From Carya illinoinensis (taxonomy: Eukaryota; Streptophyta; Magnoliopsida; Fagales; Juglandaceae), in NCBI RefSeq assembly GCF_018687715.1, contig NC_056755.1:42792501-42856500 (forward strand): a stretch of 64,000 nucleotides of DNA, read 5' to 3'. Each line of letters begins with the position of its first letter. Position 1 is the first letter of the stretch. A model generated the notes under the pieces. It worked only from the letters and a program-made list of their open reading frames with translations. It did no database searches and was not told the origin of the DNA. Made by a program: the position numbers and the translations under genes. Shown one piece after another: positions 26,522 through 35,964 of the stretch.

Positions 26522-28113
26522 TTAGACATGACCGTAACGTGAAAAATCATCTATAAAAGTGATGAAGTAGGCACCTCTGTGTCTTGCCCTCACACTGATT
26601 GGACCACAGATGTCTGAGTGGACTAATTGCAGTGGAAAGGATGCCCTAGTGGCTTTTCCAAACGGTTTTCTCTTAGCTTTTCCCATTAGACAATGTTCAC
26701 ACGTGGACAAGATGACCTTAGCGAGATTGCCTATTAGGCCTTCTCTAGCTAATCGAGTCATTCTATCTTGCCCTATATGACCAAGCCTAGCATGCCATGT
26801 GTATGAATCTAAATTATCAATAGATGAAGAAAGAAAAGCAATAGATTCATTTATATTAGAATAAACTAAATCCAATATCATAAAACCGTCTTGAAGAAAA
26901 GCATTGCCATAAAACAGATGACCCAAATGAAAGGAAACATAATTGTTTTCAAAAACAATCCGAAAACCAAGTTTTAATAGAGTAACAACTGAAAGTAAGT
27001 TTCGTCGGATCTCGGGAGCGTATAGCACATTCTGGAGGAAAAGAGTGCGGCCACCCCGCAAGTCCAGCTTGTAGGTATCAAGTCCCAGTACCTCCATGCT
27101 AGCTCCATTCCCCACCTTGATATCACGGCTCCCAGTTAGAATCCGGCGATACTCCACAAATCCGACTCTATCTCGCGCTATGTGCTCGGTCGCTCCTGAA
27201 TCAACAGTCCACAAAGGATAAGAGTCAGCAACCATCACATGGCTAGTTACAAAAACAATGCGAGAGAAGTCAGAGTGTACATTCTTCAACTCAGTGCAGT
27301 CACGAGCGAAGTGGCTAATCTTTCCATAGTTGAAACACTCTAATTTTGACTTATTTTTCCCGCGCTTGCCCCTCTTGGTGCGCTGAGAAGTTCCTGACAC
27401 TTTTTTAATATGTCCAGCAGCTACTCCATTCTTGGACTTCTTGCGCTTAGGCCTTGATGCCTTGCGCGGACCAGCATTAGCCACATAGGCCATATGATTG
27501 GGCTTAGCAGCCTTTAGGCGCTCAGCCTCCAATTCCAAGTGACGCGAGACATCATCAAAGTCTTTGATATTCTCGTTATGCGTCAGGTTCTGGCTCATAT
27601 TCTCCCAAGAATTCGGTAGTGATCTTATCACTGCCTGTACTTGCTGTTCATCTGTTAGGTTGTTTCCTGCCGACCTAAGTTCGCGGATCATAGTTGACAT
27701 AGCCCTAAGATGCTGCTTCATCGTGTGGTCAAAGCGCATCTTATAGGAGTCGAACCTTATGGTTAATCCACGCAACCTAGTGGCTGAAGTTCCACCAAAC
27801 TTCAACTTCAAAGCCTCCCACATGCTTTGGGCAGTGTCATAGACCTCGAACTCACACATTAGATCATTGTGCATGCTGCTTAACATAATTATGGCACACA
27901 CCGATTTTTCTTAGCCCATTGGGTATAGGCTTGTTGATTTATCTTGTGTTGTTCCGAGTTCCCTTCCCCGGGCATAGTAAGGGTGTGAGATAAGGCCTCC
28001 AAGACCTCTTGCTCATCTAAGACATATTGGATCTTGCGATGCCATATGTCATAGTTTTCCCCATCTAATTTCTCCCATTTATTTAAGTTGGCAACAATAT
28101 TCTTGGATGTCAT
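26522..28113 (-). pseudogene. Copia 1 gag, protease and integrase N-terminus (broken)
   Basis: The gag start is at 28113 (MTSKNIVANLNKWEKLDGEN). A frameshift near 27895 moves to the frame with the UBN2-type gag core (ALKLKFGGTSATRLRGL). The zinc knuckle near 27330 reads CFNYGKISHFARDC; the second Cys of CX2CX4HX4C is Tyr, so it should not bind zinc. The protease active site follows as WTVDSGATEH, then the pre-integrase motif WHARLGHI, then the integrase opening VHSDICGPI with the first catalytic Asp. A stop after FSRYGHV (26522) interrupts the core. Loss of a zinc-knuckle Cys together with the breaks marks a non-functional copy. Confidence 0.88.
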
Positions 28114-28407
28114 TTCACTACAATATGCAAAAAAGGAATATTACTCACACACCTAAGAAATCTGCCGCGTCCTTTCAAATTAAAAAAAGAATAATTTAGA
28201 TATGTCGTAAGATCGAAAAATCGCTAGGCTTCATAATCATCTCTTGCACCACAATACTCAATTATTAGATTTCTAACTCAATTCCCGCGCAAATTTTTAA
28301 AAAACCAAATATGGGAGAATTTATCATCATAAATCTCAACCATACTCCCACTATCTTAAGTAGTCATCTAAGCCTAGTCACATGTAAAGACATAACCTAC
28401 TAAAACC

Positions 28408-28712
28408 GCAGTAACCTTTTGGGCCAGTCTACAAAGACAGCTACCCAGACCATAGCAACCTGTTGGGCCAGTCTACAAAGACAGCCAGACTACAGCAACC
28501 TGTTGGGTTAGTCTACAAAGATGGTTCATATGAGACCATTACAGTCCATTTTTCTTGTTCCATAAGTGCATTTACAGTTCTTACTGGGGCCACTGTAGTC
28601 TTTTTGGCTATGCAGTACATTTACAGTTCTTACTGGGGTCACCATGGTCTTTTGGCTATATAGTGCATTTACAGTTCTTACTGGGGTCACTGCAATTCTT
28701 TCAGCCTATCAT
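28408..28712. repeat. Two triplicated tandem repeats in the copia 1 leader
   Basis: The first array has three copies of a unit containing GCAACCTGTTGGGCCAGTCT, starting near 28408, 28453 and 28493. The second has three copies starting CATTTACAGTTCTTACTGGG at 28569, 28618 and 28666, a period of 48-49 bases. Both are non-coding. Confidence 0.85.
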
Positions 28713-29121
28713 TCACACTGACAATTCTAACTAAGACTACTTAGTGGAATTTTTCTATTTTATCACTAAAAGAAATAAAGACTAATGTCTAAACATTCAA
28801 GTCTAACATTCTTAGATGATAAAATAATCAAATTTCCACATGTTCAATACACACATACATGTTATCACATTTAGTCTCAAAAATTAAATAAAAGATCACA
28901 TGTAATATAACATTATGGAAAATAGCATGAAAATAAACAAATATTCACATGTTATCACATTTAATCTATAACATTAAATAAAAGATCACAAGTAATATAA
29001 CAATATATCTAATCGTATATTAAATCATGCCAAAAAAATAATAATTTTATTATTATTATTATTATTTAACAAAAACTATTATAAAAACATTTAAAACTCC
29101 CACCTAAACCAAAGAATATTC

Positions 29122-29215
29122 GCAGCCCAGTGGTGCGCCCTCTCCTTAGTTTAGTGGTAGGTCTTGGGTTCAAAACCCACTGTGCCACTTTATTTTATTT
29201 TTTATTTTTTTTCAA
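29122..29215 (+). mobile_element. tRNA-like (SINE-type) block, tentative
   Basis: CAGCCCAGTGG (29122-29132) matches the pol III A-box consensus TRGCNNAGTGG at all but its first base. GGTTCAAAACC (29168-29178) is a good B box, 35 bases later, a normal spacing. A T-rich tail follows from about 29189. The intervening bases do not fold into a full tRNA that I can see. It looks like the head of a tRNA-derived SINE inserted antisense in the copia leader, with no internal sequence to prove it. Confidence 0.35.
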
Positions 29216-29408
29216 AACCCAAAACAAAGTGGGCCGAAGGGCCCAAGCCCAGCCCGGCCCATCAGAGGGTAGATGACTCAAGTCATCTCATTCCTCCCGC
29301 AAGTTACTGTTCATGTGAACAGTAACTCGGAAAAAAAAATTATTTCAGCTGCCGTTTATGCATGTCACCGGCGCCGCCAATCGCCGGAAACTGCTTCCAA
29401 AGGAAGCT

Positions 29409-29707
29409 GGGTGCTGCCGTAGCACCTTGGTGGTGCTGGCAGCACCTCACGGTGCGCGCAGCACAGAGCCGACGCTGGTCTGGTGCTGGCAGCACCCCTC
29501 TGGTGCGCACAGCACCGAGGTGGTGCTGCAGGTGCCCCCACGGTGCTCCATGCACCGTGGGCACCTGCTGGTGTGCGCAACACCGTGGTGCGTGCACCAC
29601 CCTCCGGTGCGCGCTGCACCTCCCATGTATGGGTGGTGCACGCTGCACCACCGAGAGCAGAGGCGGTGCTTGCTGCACCACCGTGTGTGGGTGGTGTGCG
29701 CAGCATC
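29409..29707. repeat. Array of about twelve short GC-rich palindromes
   Basis: Repeated units of the form GGTGC-N4..6-GCACC, for example GGTGCTGGCAGCACC at 29432 and 29482, GGTGCTCCATGCACC at 29542, GGTGCGCGCTGCACC at 29606, GGTGCACGCTGCACC at 29636 and GGTGCTTGCTGCACC at 29665. Spacing is about 20-30 bases. Each unit is a small hairpin. The GC content contrasts sharply with the AT-rich surroundings. Confidence 0.88.
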
Positions 29708-29830
29708 GCTGCACAGCGCTTCAGCCAAAAAAATTTTTTTTTTTAAAACACTGCAGCACCACATGTGCGCTCATAAAAAAAACACAGTTTATATGCATAT
29801 GTCAAAAAGAAACTGGAAGCAATTATAAAT

Positions 29831-29842
29831 GCTCTAATACCA
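29831..29842 (-). other. Primer binding site of copia 1 (initiator Met tRNA)
   Basis: On the minus strand this reads TGGTATTAGAGC, one base different from the common plant TGGTATCAGAGC complementary to initiator-Met tRNA. It starts one base after the 5' LTR end. Confidence 0.9.
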
Positions 29843-29843
29843 A

Positions 29844-30248
29844 TGTTAAAAAGCACAGCGGAAAGTACCTTAGGTTTAGCTTAAAGAAATGCTCCACAGG
29901 TTTTTCCAGTGCGACAAAAACCAAGTGTTTTCTCTTAGTGGTAAAGTGTACTACGTAGTTATAAGACTAGAGTAATACTTAACAAATCCACAGCCTATAA
30001 ACTATTTCAAGAGAGAACAAATGAGAGAGATATTTTCACTATTATGATTGATGCACTAGAATCAAAAGGAGGGGGGCTATATATAGCCCCCTACACGGCT
30101 GGCCTTAAAGGCCAGCCTTCAATACGCGGGAAACGCATGGCTTAAAGCCATGCGTTTCCCGGCTGTGTAACGCAAGCCATGCGTTATAACGCATGCATCC
30201 AAAAAGGGGGGGGGGGTCTGCCCGTGTGGGCGCCCCCTCCATTTAACA
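29844..30248 (-). repeat. 5' LTR of copia element 1
   Basis: 405 bases. It carries three palindromes: TATA-centred at 30072-30091, 30097-30117, and 27 bases at 30131-30157. The TATA-centred one should contain the element's promoter (CTATATATAG). Confidence 0.92.
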
Positions 30249-30376
30249 CAAAAGAAAAAATGCTAGAAACAATTTCTTCGTATAAATCTCTTAATAGGAT
30301 CATAGATGCCGAGTTTCGTGATACTGTATCCTGGATCCAAACCCGTGTTTTTGCAAAAACTAATTTGCATCATATC
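30249..30376. other. Host sequence between the two copia elements
   Basis: 128 bases between the insertions. On the plus strand 30264-30376 is open and protein-like in composition (RIIDAEFRDTVSWIQTRVF), but I do not recognise it. Together with 35524-35760 it was continuous before copia element 2 inserted. It may be an old gene fragment. Confidence 0.35.
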
Positions 30377-30495
30377 TGTTAGAGGGTATGGTTGTAACTA
30401 ATGTATATAAGGGTGTTAGTGTCATTTGTATATTGTATATATAAGCTTAAAGATCAATAAAAATATCAGTAGAATTTCTCTCAATCTCAACTACA
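30377..30495 (+). repeat. 5' LTR of copia element 2
   Basis: 119 bases with a TATA-like GTATATATAA in the middle and a possible AATAAA polyadenylation signal 25-30 bases later. Unusually short for a copia LTR, in the size range of TRIM elements. Confidence 0.92.
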
Positions 30496-30507
30496 TGGTA
30501 TTAGAGC

Positions 30508-32460
30508 GCTCTACATAGTCGGTTGGTAGTGGTTGTGTGACCATTTTTTTTTTCCAACTTGTTTCGATAATTAGTGGTGGTTAGTGGTGGCTAGGGGTGG
30601 TTAGTAGTGCCATGTGGAATCACCATAGCCGTCTGTGGTGGTTTCCGGTGGTTTTTGTCTTTGGCGTTGGCAACAGGGAGCTGAGGAGCCCATTTTCAAA
30701 GTCTTTCCGATGACTTTAGGTGTCAAAGTCACCGGAATACAACACGCCGGCATTTTTTGTGCACGCCAGTGTGTTTTCCGTCGTCATCGGCTGTTGGAGC
30801 AACCGTTTATCATTCGCGAGGAGCTCGGCTTGTAGTGTTTGGTTGCGGGTCTCAACAAAACCCAATTCCCAACTAGGTATGCCTCAAACCTGGAATAGGA
30901 ACTTATTCCTATCCAGAATAAGTCCTGTTTAGTAACGCATATAAGGTAAGCTTATTCTGGTTAGGGATAGCATAATCCAGTTTTTTGGTCAGCCATGAAC
31001 CTAGTACAAGCTGGTACCTAAAACAAGCCAGTTCAAACACGATATTTTCTTATTTCAACCGATACAGATTAGTCGCATTTCATACAGGCCTGAAATTTGA
31101 GTTTTTAATCTAGATTTGTACTTTTCTAGATTGTATTTTCCAGTTTTTCATCCATATTTCATGTTTTTGTGTGAAATCTTTATTTCTAAGTGAATTGTTG
31201 TGTTACCTTTTTCCAAGGAAACTAAATTTAAGTCAACGTCTCTTGCACCAAATGTTAGTATGCCTATGACTTCGGTGAAGTTAAATGGAAAAAATTATAT
31301 GTTGTGGTCAAGATTTGTTTAAATGTTTTTGAAATGCAAGGGTTTTCGTCGTACTCATTTGTTTGATCGAGTTCCTGCTTCGACTAGTTCTAGCTTTGCT
31401 CAATGGGAGCAAGAAGATGCTTAAATATTGTCTTTGATGTTGACCAGTATTGAGCCTAATATTTGCACAAGCTTAATACATTTTGACACCACTCAAGAGG
31501 TGTGAAGGCATCTCAAACAGATGTATTTGGATGCTGGAAACATAACTCGTATTTATGAGTTGTGTAAACAATTCTTCACGTTGGACTAGAGTGCTTTGGG
31601 CCTGGAAGAATATTATTCTCAAGTGATGAGCATATGTGAAGAACTCAAAATGTATCAATCTATCACTTCTGATGTTCCAAGTATGCTAAAACAACGAGAA
31701 GATTTTAATGTTGTTCGCTTCCTTATTGGCTTAAAATCTAAGTATGAGTCAATGCGTTCTCAAATTTTAGCAAGTCCACAGCTTCCCTCATTTCCTGATG
31801 TATTCTCCCGACTTCAGCGAGTTACATTGTTTTCTGATCAGAGTAATAGGAGATCTGTTTTAGTTGTCTCCTATGTTACTCTTGTTGGGTGTGGAGTTGG
31901 AGTGGTAGAGGTGCACGCGGGGGACGTGATACTAGAGATAATCGTACTCGAGGTCGTGAATCTCGTTAGTGCACCCATTGTGGTCGCATTAACCACTCAG
32001 TGGATTATTGTTGGGATCTGCATAGTAAATCATTTGGGTTTGCTAATCAAGCCACTTTCCAAGATGATCTACCGTCAATGAGCTCCAGCCTAACTCCAAA
32101 GATGATCAGCATATCAAAGGATGAGTATGATCAGTTTTTGGGTCGCACATAGGCGGCTTAATCTTCCATAGCTACTCATGTCCATTCAGGTACAGCGTCT
32201 ACATGTCTTGTCTCATCTACTCAACATCCATGGATCATCAATTCAGAAGCCAACGAACACTTGACCGGTTTGTCTTATTCCTTACCTAATTTAGATACTA
32301 TGACATCTCCAAAGAGTGTTACTTTTGCTAATGGTTCTCTTGCTAAAGTTACAGGCATTGGATCTACTAACTTTACTGATTTCATATCCTTGTCATTTGT
32401 TTTATACGCTCCTAGTTTTCCCTTTAGTTTACTATTCATTAGTAAAATTACTCAAACTCT
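30508..32460 (+). pseudogene. Copia 2 gag and protease (broken)
   Basis: A gag-like open stretch is at 31596-32081 (YYSQVMSICEELKMYQS, then FLIGLKSKYESMRSQI), preceded near 31250-31330 by gag N-terminal-like wording in a frame with stops. The zinc knuckle is in another frame at 31970-32011 and is intact as a motif (CTHCGRINHSVDYC, CX2CX4HX4C), which shows a frameshift inside gag. The protease region near 32230 reads WIINSEANEHLTG: the catalytic Asp of the usual DSGA is Asn, and Gly is Glu, so it would be inactive even if translated. Confidence 0.82.
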
Positions 32461-33880
32461 TTAAAGTTCCGTGACCTTTTATCCCTATGTATGAATCTTT
32501 CAGTATCTCAAGACGAGGAAGAAGATTGGCACGGGGCATGAAACTGGTGGTCTATATTACCTCGATGTCAAACAGTCACCTACTTGAGCCCTCACAGCCT
32601 CATCATTTGCTTTTGAATGACATTGCCACCTTGGACACCCATCATTTTCTCTTTTGAAACACCAAGTTAGAAATATTGAAAATGTGTCTCCCTTTTCTTA
32701 TGAAGCATGTTAGCTTAGCAAATAACATCGTGTGTTTTTTGTACCTCGAGTTGATAATCGAGCTTCTAGCCTTTTTGAATTGATTCACTATGAAATATGG
32801 GGACCAATCAACATTGCATCAAAAATTAAAACTCAATTTAGATAAAAAAAATTCAAGTCTTGCGTTCTAAGGTTAATAAAGTGACACGTAGTAAGAACTC
32901 CATCACTCCAAAAGTGTTTAGGAACATGCATGTGCAGTAAAAATGCTCGAGCTTACATCTAAAAAATTACAATTTTTGGATTCAGCCATCCCATTTTGAT
33001 GGGGTGTATAAGAACATGAAATTTGATGGACAATTCCTTTATTACTAAAGAGTATCAATCCAATGCCTTTACTACTTACTTAAGTAATAAATGAATTGTC
33101 CATTAAACTTCATGTTCTTATACACCCCAACAAAATGGGTGGCTAAACGCAAAAATCGCCATTTGTTAGATATAACCCGAGCACTTTTACTGCACATGCA
33201 TGTTCCTAAACACTTTTAGAGTGATGGCATTCTTACATCGTGGTACCTTATTAACCGTATTTCCTCATCAGTCCTCGATGGTTTCTTTTCCTTTTCCATC
33301 TTGTACCCTTCCTCTTCACCTTTTTCTATCCCTTCAAAAATCTTTAGATGCATTTCCTATATTCATAATCTTGGCCCAGGTTTTGATAAGCTTGATCCAC
33401 GTGCTACTAAGTGTTTGCTTGTTGGTTATTCTCGGACTCAAAAAGGACATCGTTGCTATAGTCCTACTCTTAGACGTTACTTCACTAGTACTAATGTCAC
33501 CTTCTTTGAGTCTATACCCTATTTCTCGGAAATATTTTCGGTTGGTGAGTGTGATCCTCTATCATTACCTACCTTTACCCTTTCTCCTGCATACTCACCC
33601 AATTCTGCCCAACCCTCCTCAGTGCCTTCCATTGTTCCTTTACAAGTGTACTCGCGTCGCTTGCGACCCCCAGCTCCCATGCCTCCACCAACCTTGTCTC
33701 CATCTCCAAATCCTGAATTACCTACTACTTCAAACTCTCCACCTATTGCTCTCCGAAAAGGTACTCACTCTTATGTTACTCAACATCTCATTAACCAATA
33801 TGTCTCTTTTCACGCCTTATCACCATCTTTTTCATGTTTTACTTCTCAACTCTCAAAACTTTCTATTCCTAAGATTGTTT
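32461..33880 (+). pseudogene. Copia 2 integrase with inverted duplication (broken)
   Basis: The pre-integrase region is near 32520-32660 (ETGGLYYLDV), then LIHYEIWGPI near 32790 in place of the usual DVWGP opening. The core is then disrupted by an inverted duplication (32884-33243). Downstream of it the integrase resumes in sense near 33100-33290 (KNRHLLDITRALLLHMHVPK, then LINRISSSVLDGF), followed by LDPRATKCLLVGYSRTQ at about 33390. First Asp context lost, several stops. Confidence 0.82.
32884..33243. repeat. Inverted duplication of integrase sequence, arms about 165 bases
   Basis: The left arm 32884-33050 is the reverse complement of the right arm 33079-33243 with scattered mismatches and a 28-base spacer. 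Matching words include GTGTTTAGGAACATGCATG on the left and its complement CATGCATGTTCCTAAACAC on the right, and GGGTGTATAAGAACATGAA with its complement. The right arm is the sense copy, since it joins correctly to downstream integrase. Confidence 0.9.
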
Positions 33881-35397
33881 AGGATGCTTTATCTTATTTG
33901 GAATGGAGGACTGCTATGGAAAATGAAATGGATGCTCTTCACCATAATGGAACATGAGATCTTGTCCCTCTACCACCTGATAAATACTCTGTTGGTTATA
34001 GATGGGTATATACAATCAAATTTTACCTTGATAGTTCCGTGGAATGTTTGAAAGCTCGCTTGGTTGCTAAGGGTTACACTCAAACTTATGGCATTGATTA
34101 TGATGAGACTTTCTCCCCAATTGCCAAAATTTCTTCTATTCAAGTATTGATCTCTCTTGCTGCTAATTTGGATTGACCTTTATTTCAGTTGGATGTTAAA
34201 AATGCATTCTTACATAGCGACTTAAATGAGGAAGTGTATATGGAGCAACCACCTAGGTTTGTTACTCAGTGGGCGTATCAAGGTACTATGTGCAAGTTAA
34301 AAAAGGCATTATATGGTTTGAAATAATCTCCTCGAGCATGGTTTGGGAGGTTCTCTAATGCTGTATTAGCATTTGGTCTTCATAGATGCCAAACAGATCA
34401 CTCGGTATTTCACCTACATAGTGATGCAGGTCATATCTTATTGGTTGTATATGTAGATGACATTGTAATTACTGTGAGTGACTTAGTTGGAATTGCCAAG
34501 CTAAAACAATTCTTACATGATCAGTTTCAAACAAAAGACTAGGGCAAACTTAGATACTTTCTTGGAATTGAAGTCGCTAGATCAAAGAAAGGTGTTAACC
34601 TATCTTAGAAAATATATGTATTTGACCTTCTGGAAGAAACTGGCATGTTGGGTGCACGGCCCATTGACACACATATGAATCCAAATCATAAACTCTTGAA
34701 AGAGGAATGGGAGTTGTTTGGAGATCCAAGTCAATATCAAAGACTTGTTGGTAAATTGAATTATCTTACTATCACAAAACCTGATATCTCTTATGCAGTG
34801 AGTGTAGCGAGCCAATTTCTACAAATGCCTAGGGTCTTACATTGGGATGCTAGAACTCATATTCTTTGTTACCTTAAACGGGCTCCCGGCATTGGATTGT
34901 TGTATAGATCACATTTTAGAATTAAAGTTTTTTCAGATGCTGATTGGGCTGGATCTCCTTCAGATAGAAGATCAACTACTGAATATTGTACCTTTGTGGG
35001 TGGTAACTTCGTTACGTGGAAGAGTGAGAAGCAAACAGTAGTAGCTCGGTCTAATGCAGAAGCTAAATATAGAATAATGGCTCACACAACTAGTGAGCTG
35101 ACATGGTTGCAATTTCTTCAAGAGATTGGGTTTCCAGCTCCTATCCCTCTTTAGTTACTTTATGATAACGTAGCTGCAGTGCATATTGCATCTAATCCCT
35201 TTTTTGATAAGAAGATTAAACACATTGAAATTGATTATCACTTCATTCGAAATAAAATACTAAGTGGTGACATTTCTGCACCCTTTGTGAAGTCTGCTGA
35301 TCAACTTGCAGATATATTCACCAAACCATTGTGTTGTAAACGGTTAAAATTTATTTGTTCCAAACTACGTTTATATGATATACATGCACCAGCTTGA
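33881..35397 (+). pseudogene. Copia 2 reverse transcriptase and RNase H (broken)
   Basis: RT is readable from about 33895 (EWRTAMENEMDAL-like) through [17 protein letters not shown] at about 34205 and LLVVYVDDIVIT at about 34440, the YVDD site. RNase H has VFSDADWAGSPSDRRST (about 34927) and ends with LADIFTKPL and a stop at 35397. At least five in-frame stops interrupt RT and RNase H (e.g. near 34175, 34324, 34540, 34607 and 35154). Confidence 0.88.
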
Positions 35398-35404
35398 GGG
35401 AGAG

Positions 35405-35523
35405 TGTTAGAGGGTATGGTTGTAACTAATATATATAAGGGTGTTAGTGTCATTTGTATATTGTATATATAAACTTAAAGATCAATAAAAATATCAGTAG
35501 AATTTCTCTCAATATCGGCTACA
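35405..35523 (+). repeat. 3' LTR of copia element 2
   Basis: 119 bases; differs from the 5' LTR at five positions, three of them clustered in the last nine bases (ATATCGGCT against CTCAACT context). Confidence 0.92.
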
Positions 35524-35830
35524 ATTTCCTTGTTTGTAAATACTAAATAGCATTATTCATTAGCAATCATCTTATTTTTGTTCACCCAAAGATAGTTCAT
35601 TGTTAGGATCAAGCAAACCTTTTAGTACATCTCTTAAAGCATGGCAATGGCTATCACACGTGGTCTGAAATTAAGTTACTCGAGAGCACTATTTTCTGAA
35701 ATTGTTCATCTGGATGCCTCTTCCAAAGTGTGAAAAATGCCTTACTGATGCTAGCTATTTATTTATTTATTTATTTTTAAAACTGTGCACACATGCTACC
35801 CCCTAACTAGTGAGAGATATAGTCCTCAAT
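35524..35830. other. Sequence between copia element 2 and the gypsy element
   Basis: About 300 bases. On the minus strand 35560-35735 has protein-like composition (AFFTLWKRHPDEQFQK near 35710-35730) but contains stops. I do not recognise it. An (ATTT)n run lies at about 35756-35776. The 3' LTR expected for the gypsy element is not present here. Confidence 0.35.
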
Positions 35831-35964
35831 GAGTCGAACGAAATAAAAGAAAGTGCATAGAACTAAGCAAGCAAAACAAACAATCAACATGAAATATAAA
35901 ATCAAAGCAAAAGAACAAATAAAAACAAAACAAGTAAAGAAAACTGTAAAGAAGGAGAAGCAAA

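Larger units (their letters stand above)
28114..29830 (-). other. Long untranslated leader of copia element 1
   Basis: About 1.7 kb between the primer site and gag without a believable frame. It holds two sets of short tandem repeats (28408-28712), a tRNA-like block at 29122-29215 and an array of GC-rich hairpins at 29409-29707, listed separately. The overlapping Cys/His/Ala-rich open frames at 29340-29960 come from the GC-rich array. Confidence 0.7.
22663..30248 (-). mobile_element. Ty1/copia LTR retrotransposon 1 (complete, decayed)
   Basis: The left LTR 22663-23036 (374 bases) and right LTR 29844-30248 (405 bases) are direct copies bounded by TG..CA. The flanks carry the same 5-base duplication, CAAAA, at 22658-22662 and 30249-30253, so both ends are certain. 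Transcription is on the minus strand: the primer binding site TGGTATTAGAGC (29831-29842, one mismatch to the usual initiator-Met site) adjoins the right LTR, and a purine tract GTGGGAGA adjoins the left one. Coding order gag, protease, integrase, reverse transcriptase, RNase H defines Ty1/copia. The reading frame has several stops and frameshifts, so this copy is dead. By eye there are about 17 substitutions, mostly transitions, in the first 260 LTR bases, plus larger indels, so the insertion is old. Confidence 0.95.
30377..35523 (+). mobile_element. Ty1/copia LTR retrotransposon 2 (short LTRs, decayed)
   Basis: Two 119-base LTRs, 30377-30495 and 35405-35523, starting TGTTAGAGGG and ending CTACA, differ at 5 positions. 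The primer site TGGTATTAGAGC is 30496-30507, directly after the 5' LTR. The purine tract GAGGGAGAG precedes the 3' LTR. The likely target duplication is ATATC on the left and ATTTC on the right, one mismatch. Coding order is gag, protease, integrase, reverse transcriptase, RNase H, i.e. Ty1/copia. The interior is full of stops and frameshifts and contains a large inverted duplication in the integrase region. It stands 128 bases from copia element 1 in the opposite orientation. Confidence 0.93.

Noticed and set aside
29133..29185. Possible functional tRNA gene
   Set aside because: A and B boxes are present, but I cannot form an acceptor stem or an anticodon arm, so only a tRNA-like remnant is listed.
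29340..29958. Six overlapping open frames rich in Cys, His and Ala
   Set aside because: GC-rich palindromic repeats lack stops in most frames; no frame is favoured and the place is a retrotransposon leader.
33200..34051. 283-codon frame on the plus strand in copia element 2, Leu/His/Pro-rich
   Set aside because: It is an out-of-frame shadow; the neighbouring frame encodes recognisable integrase text.
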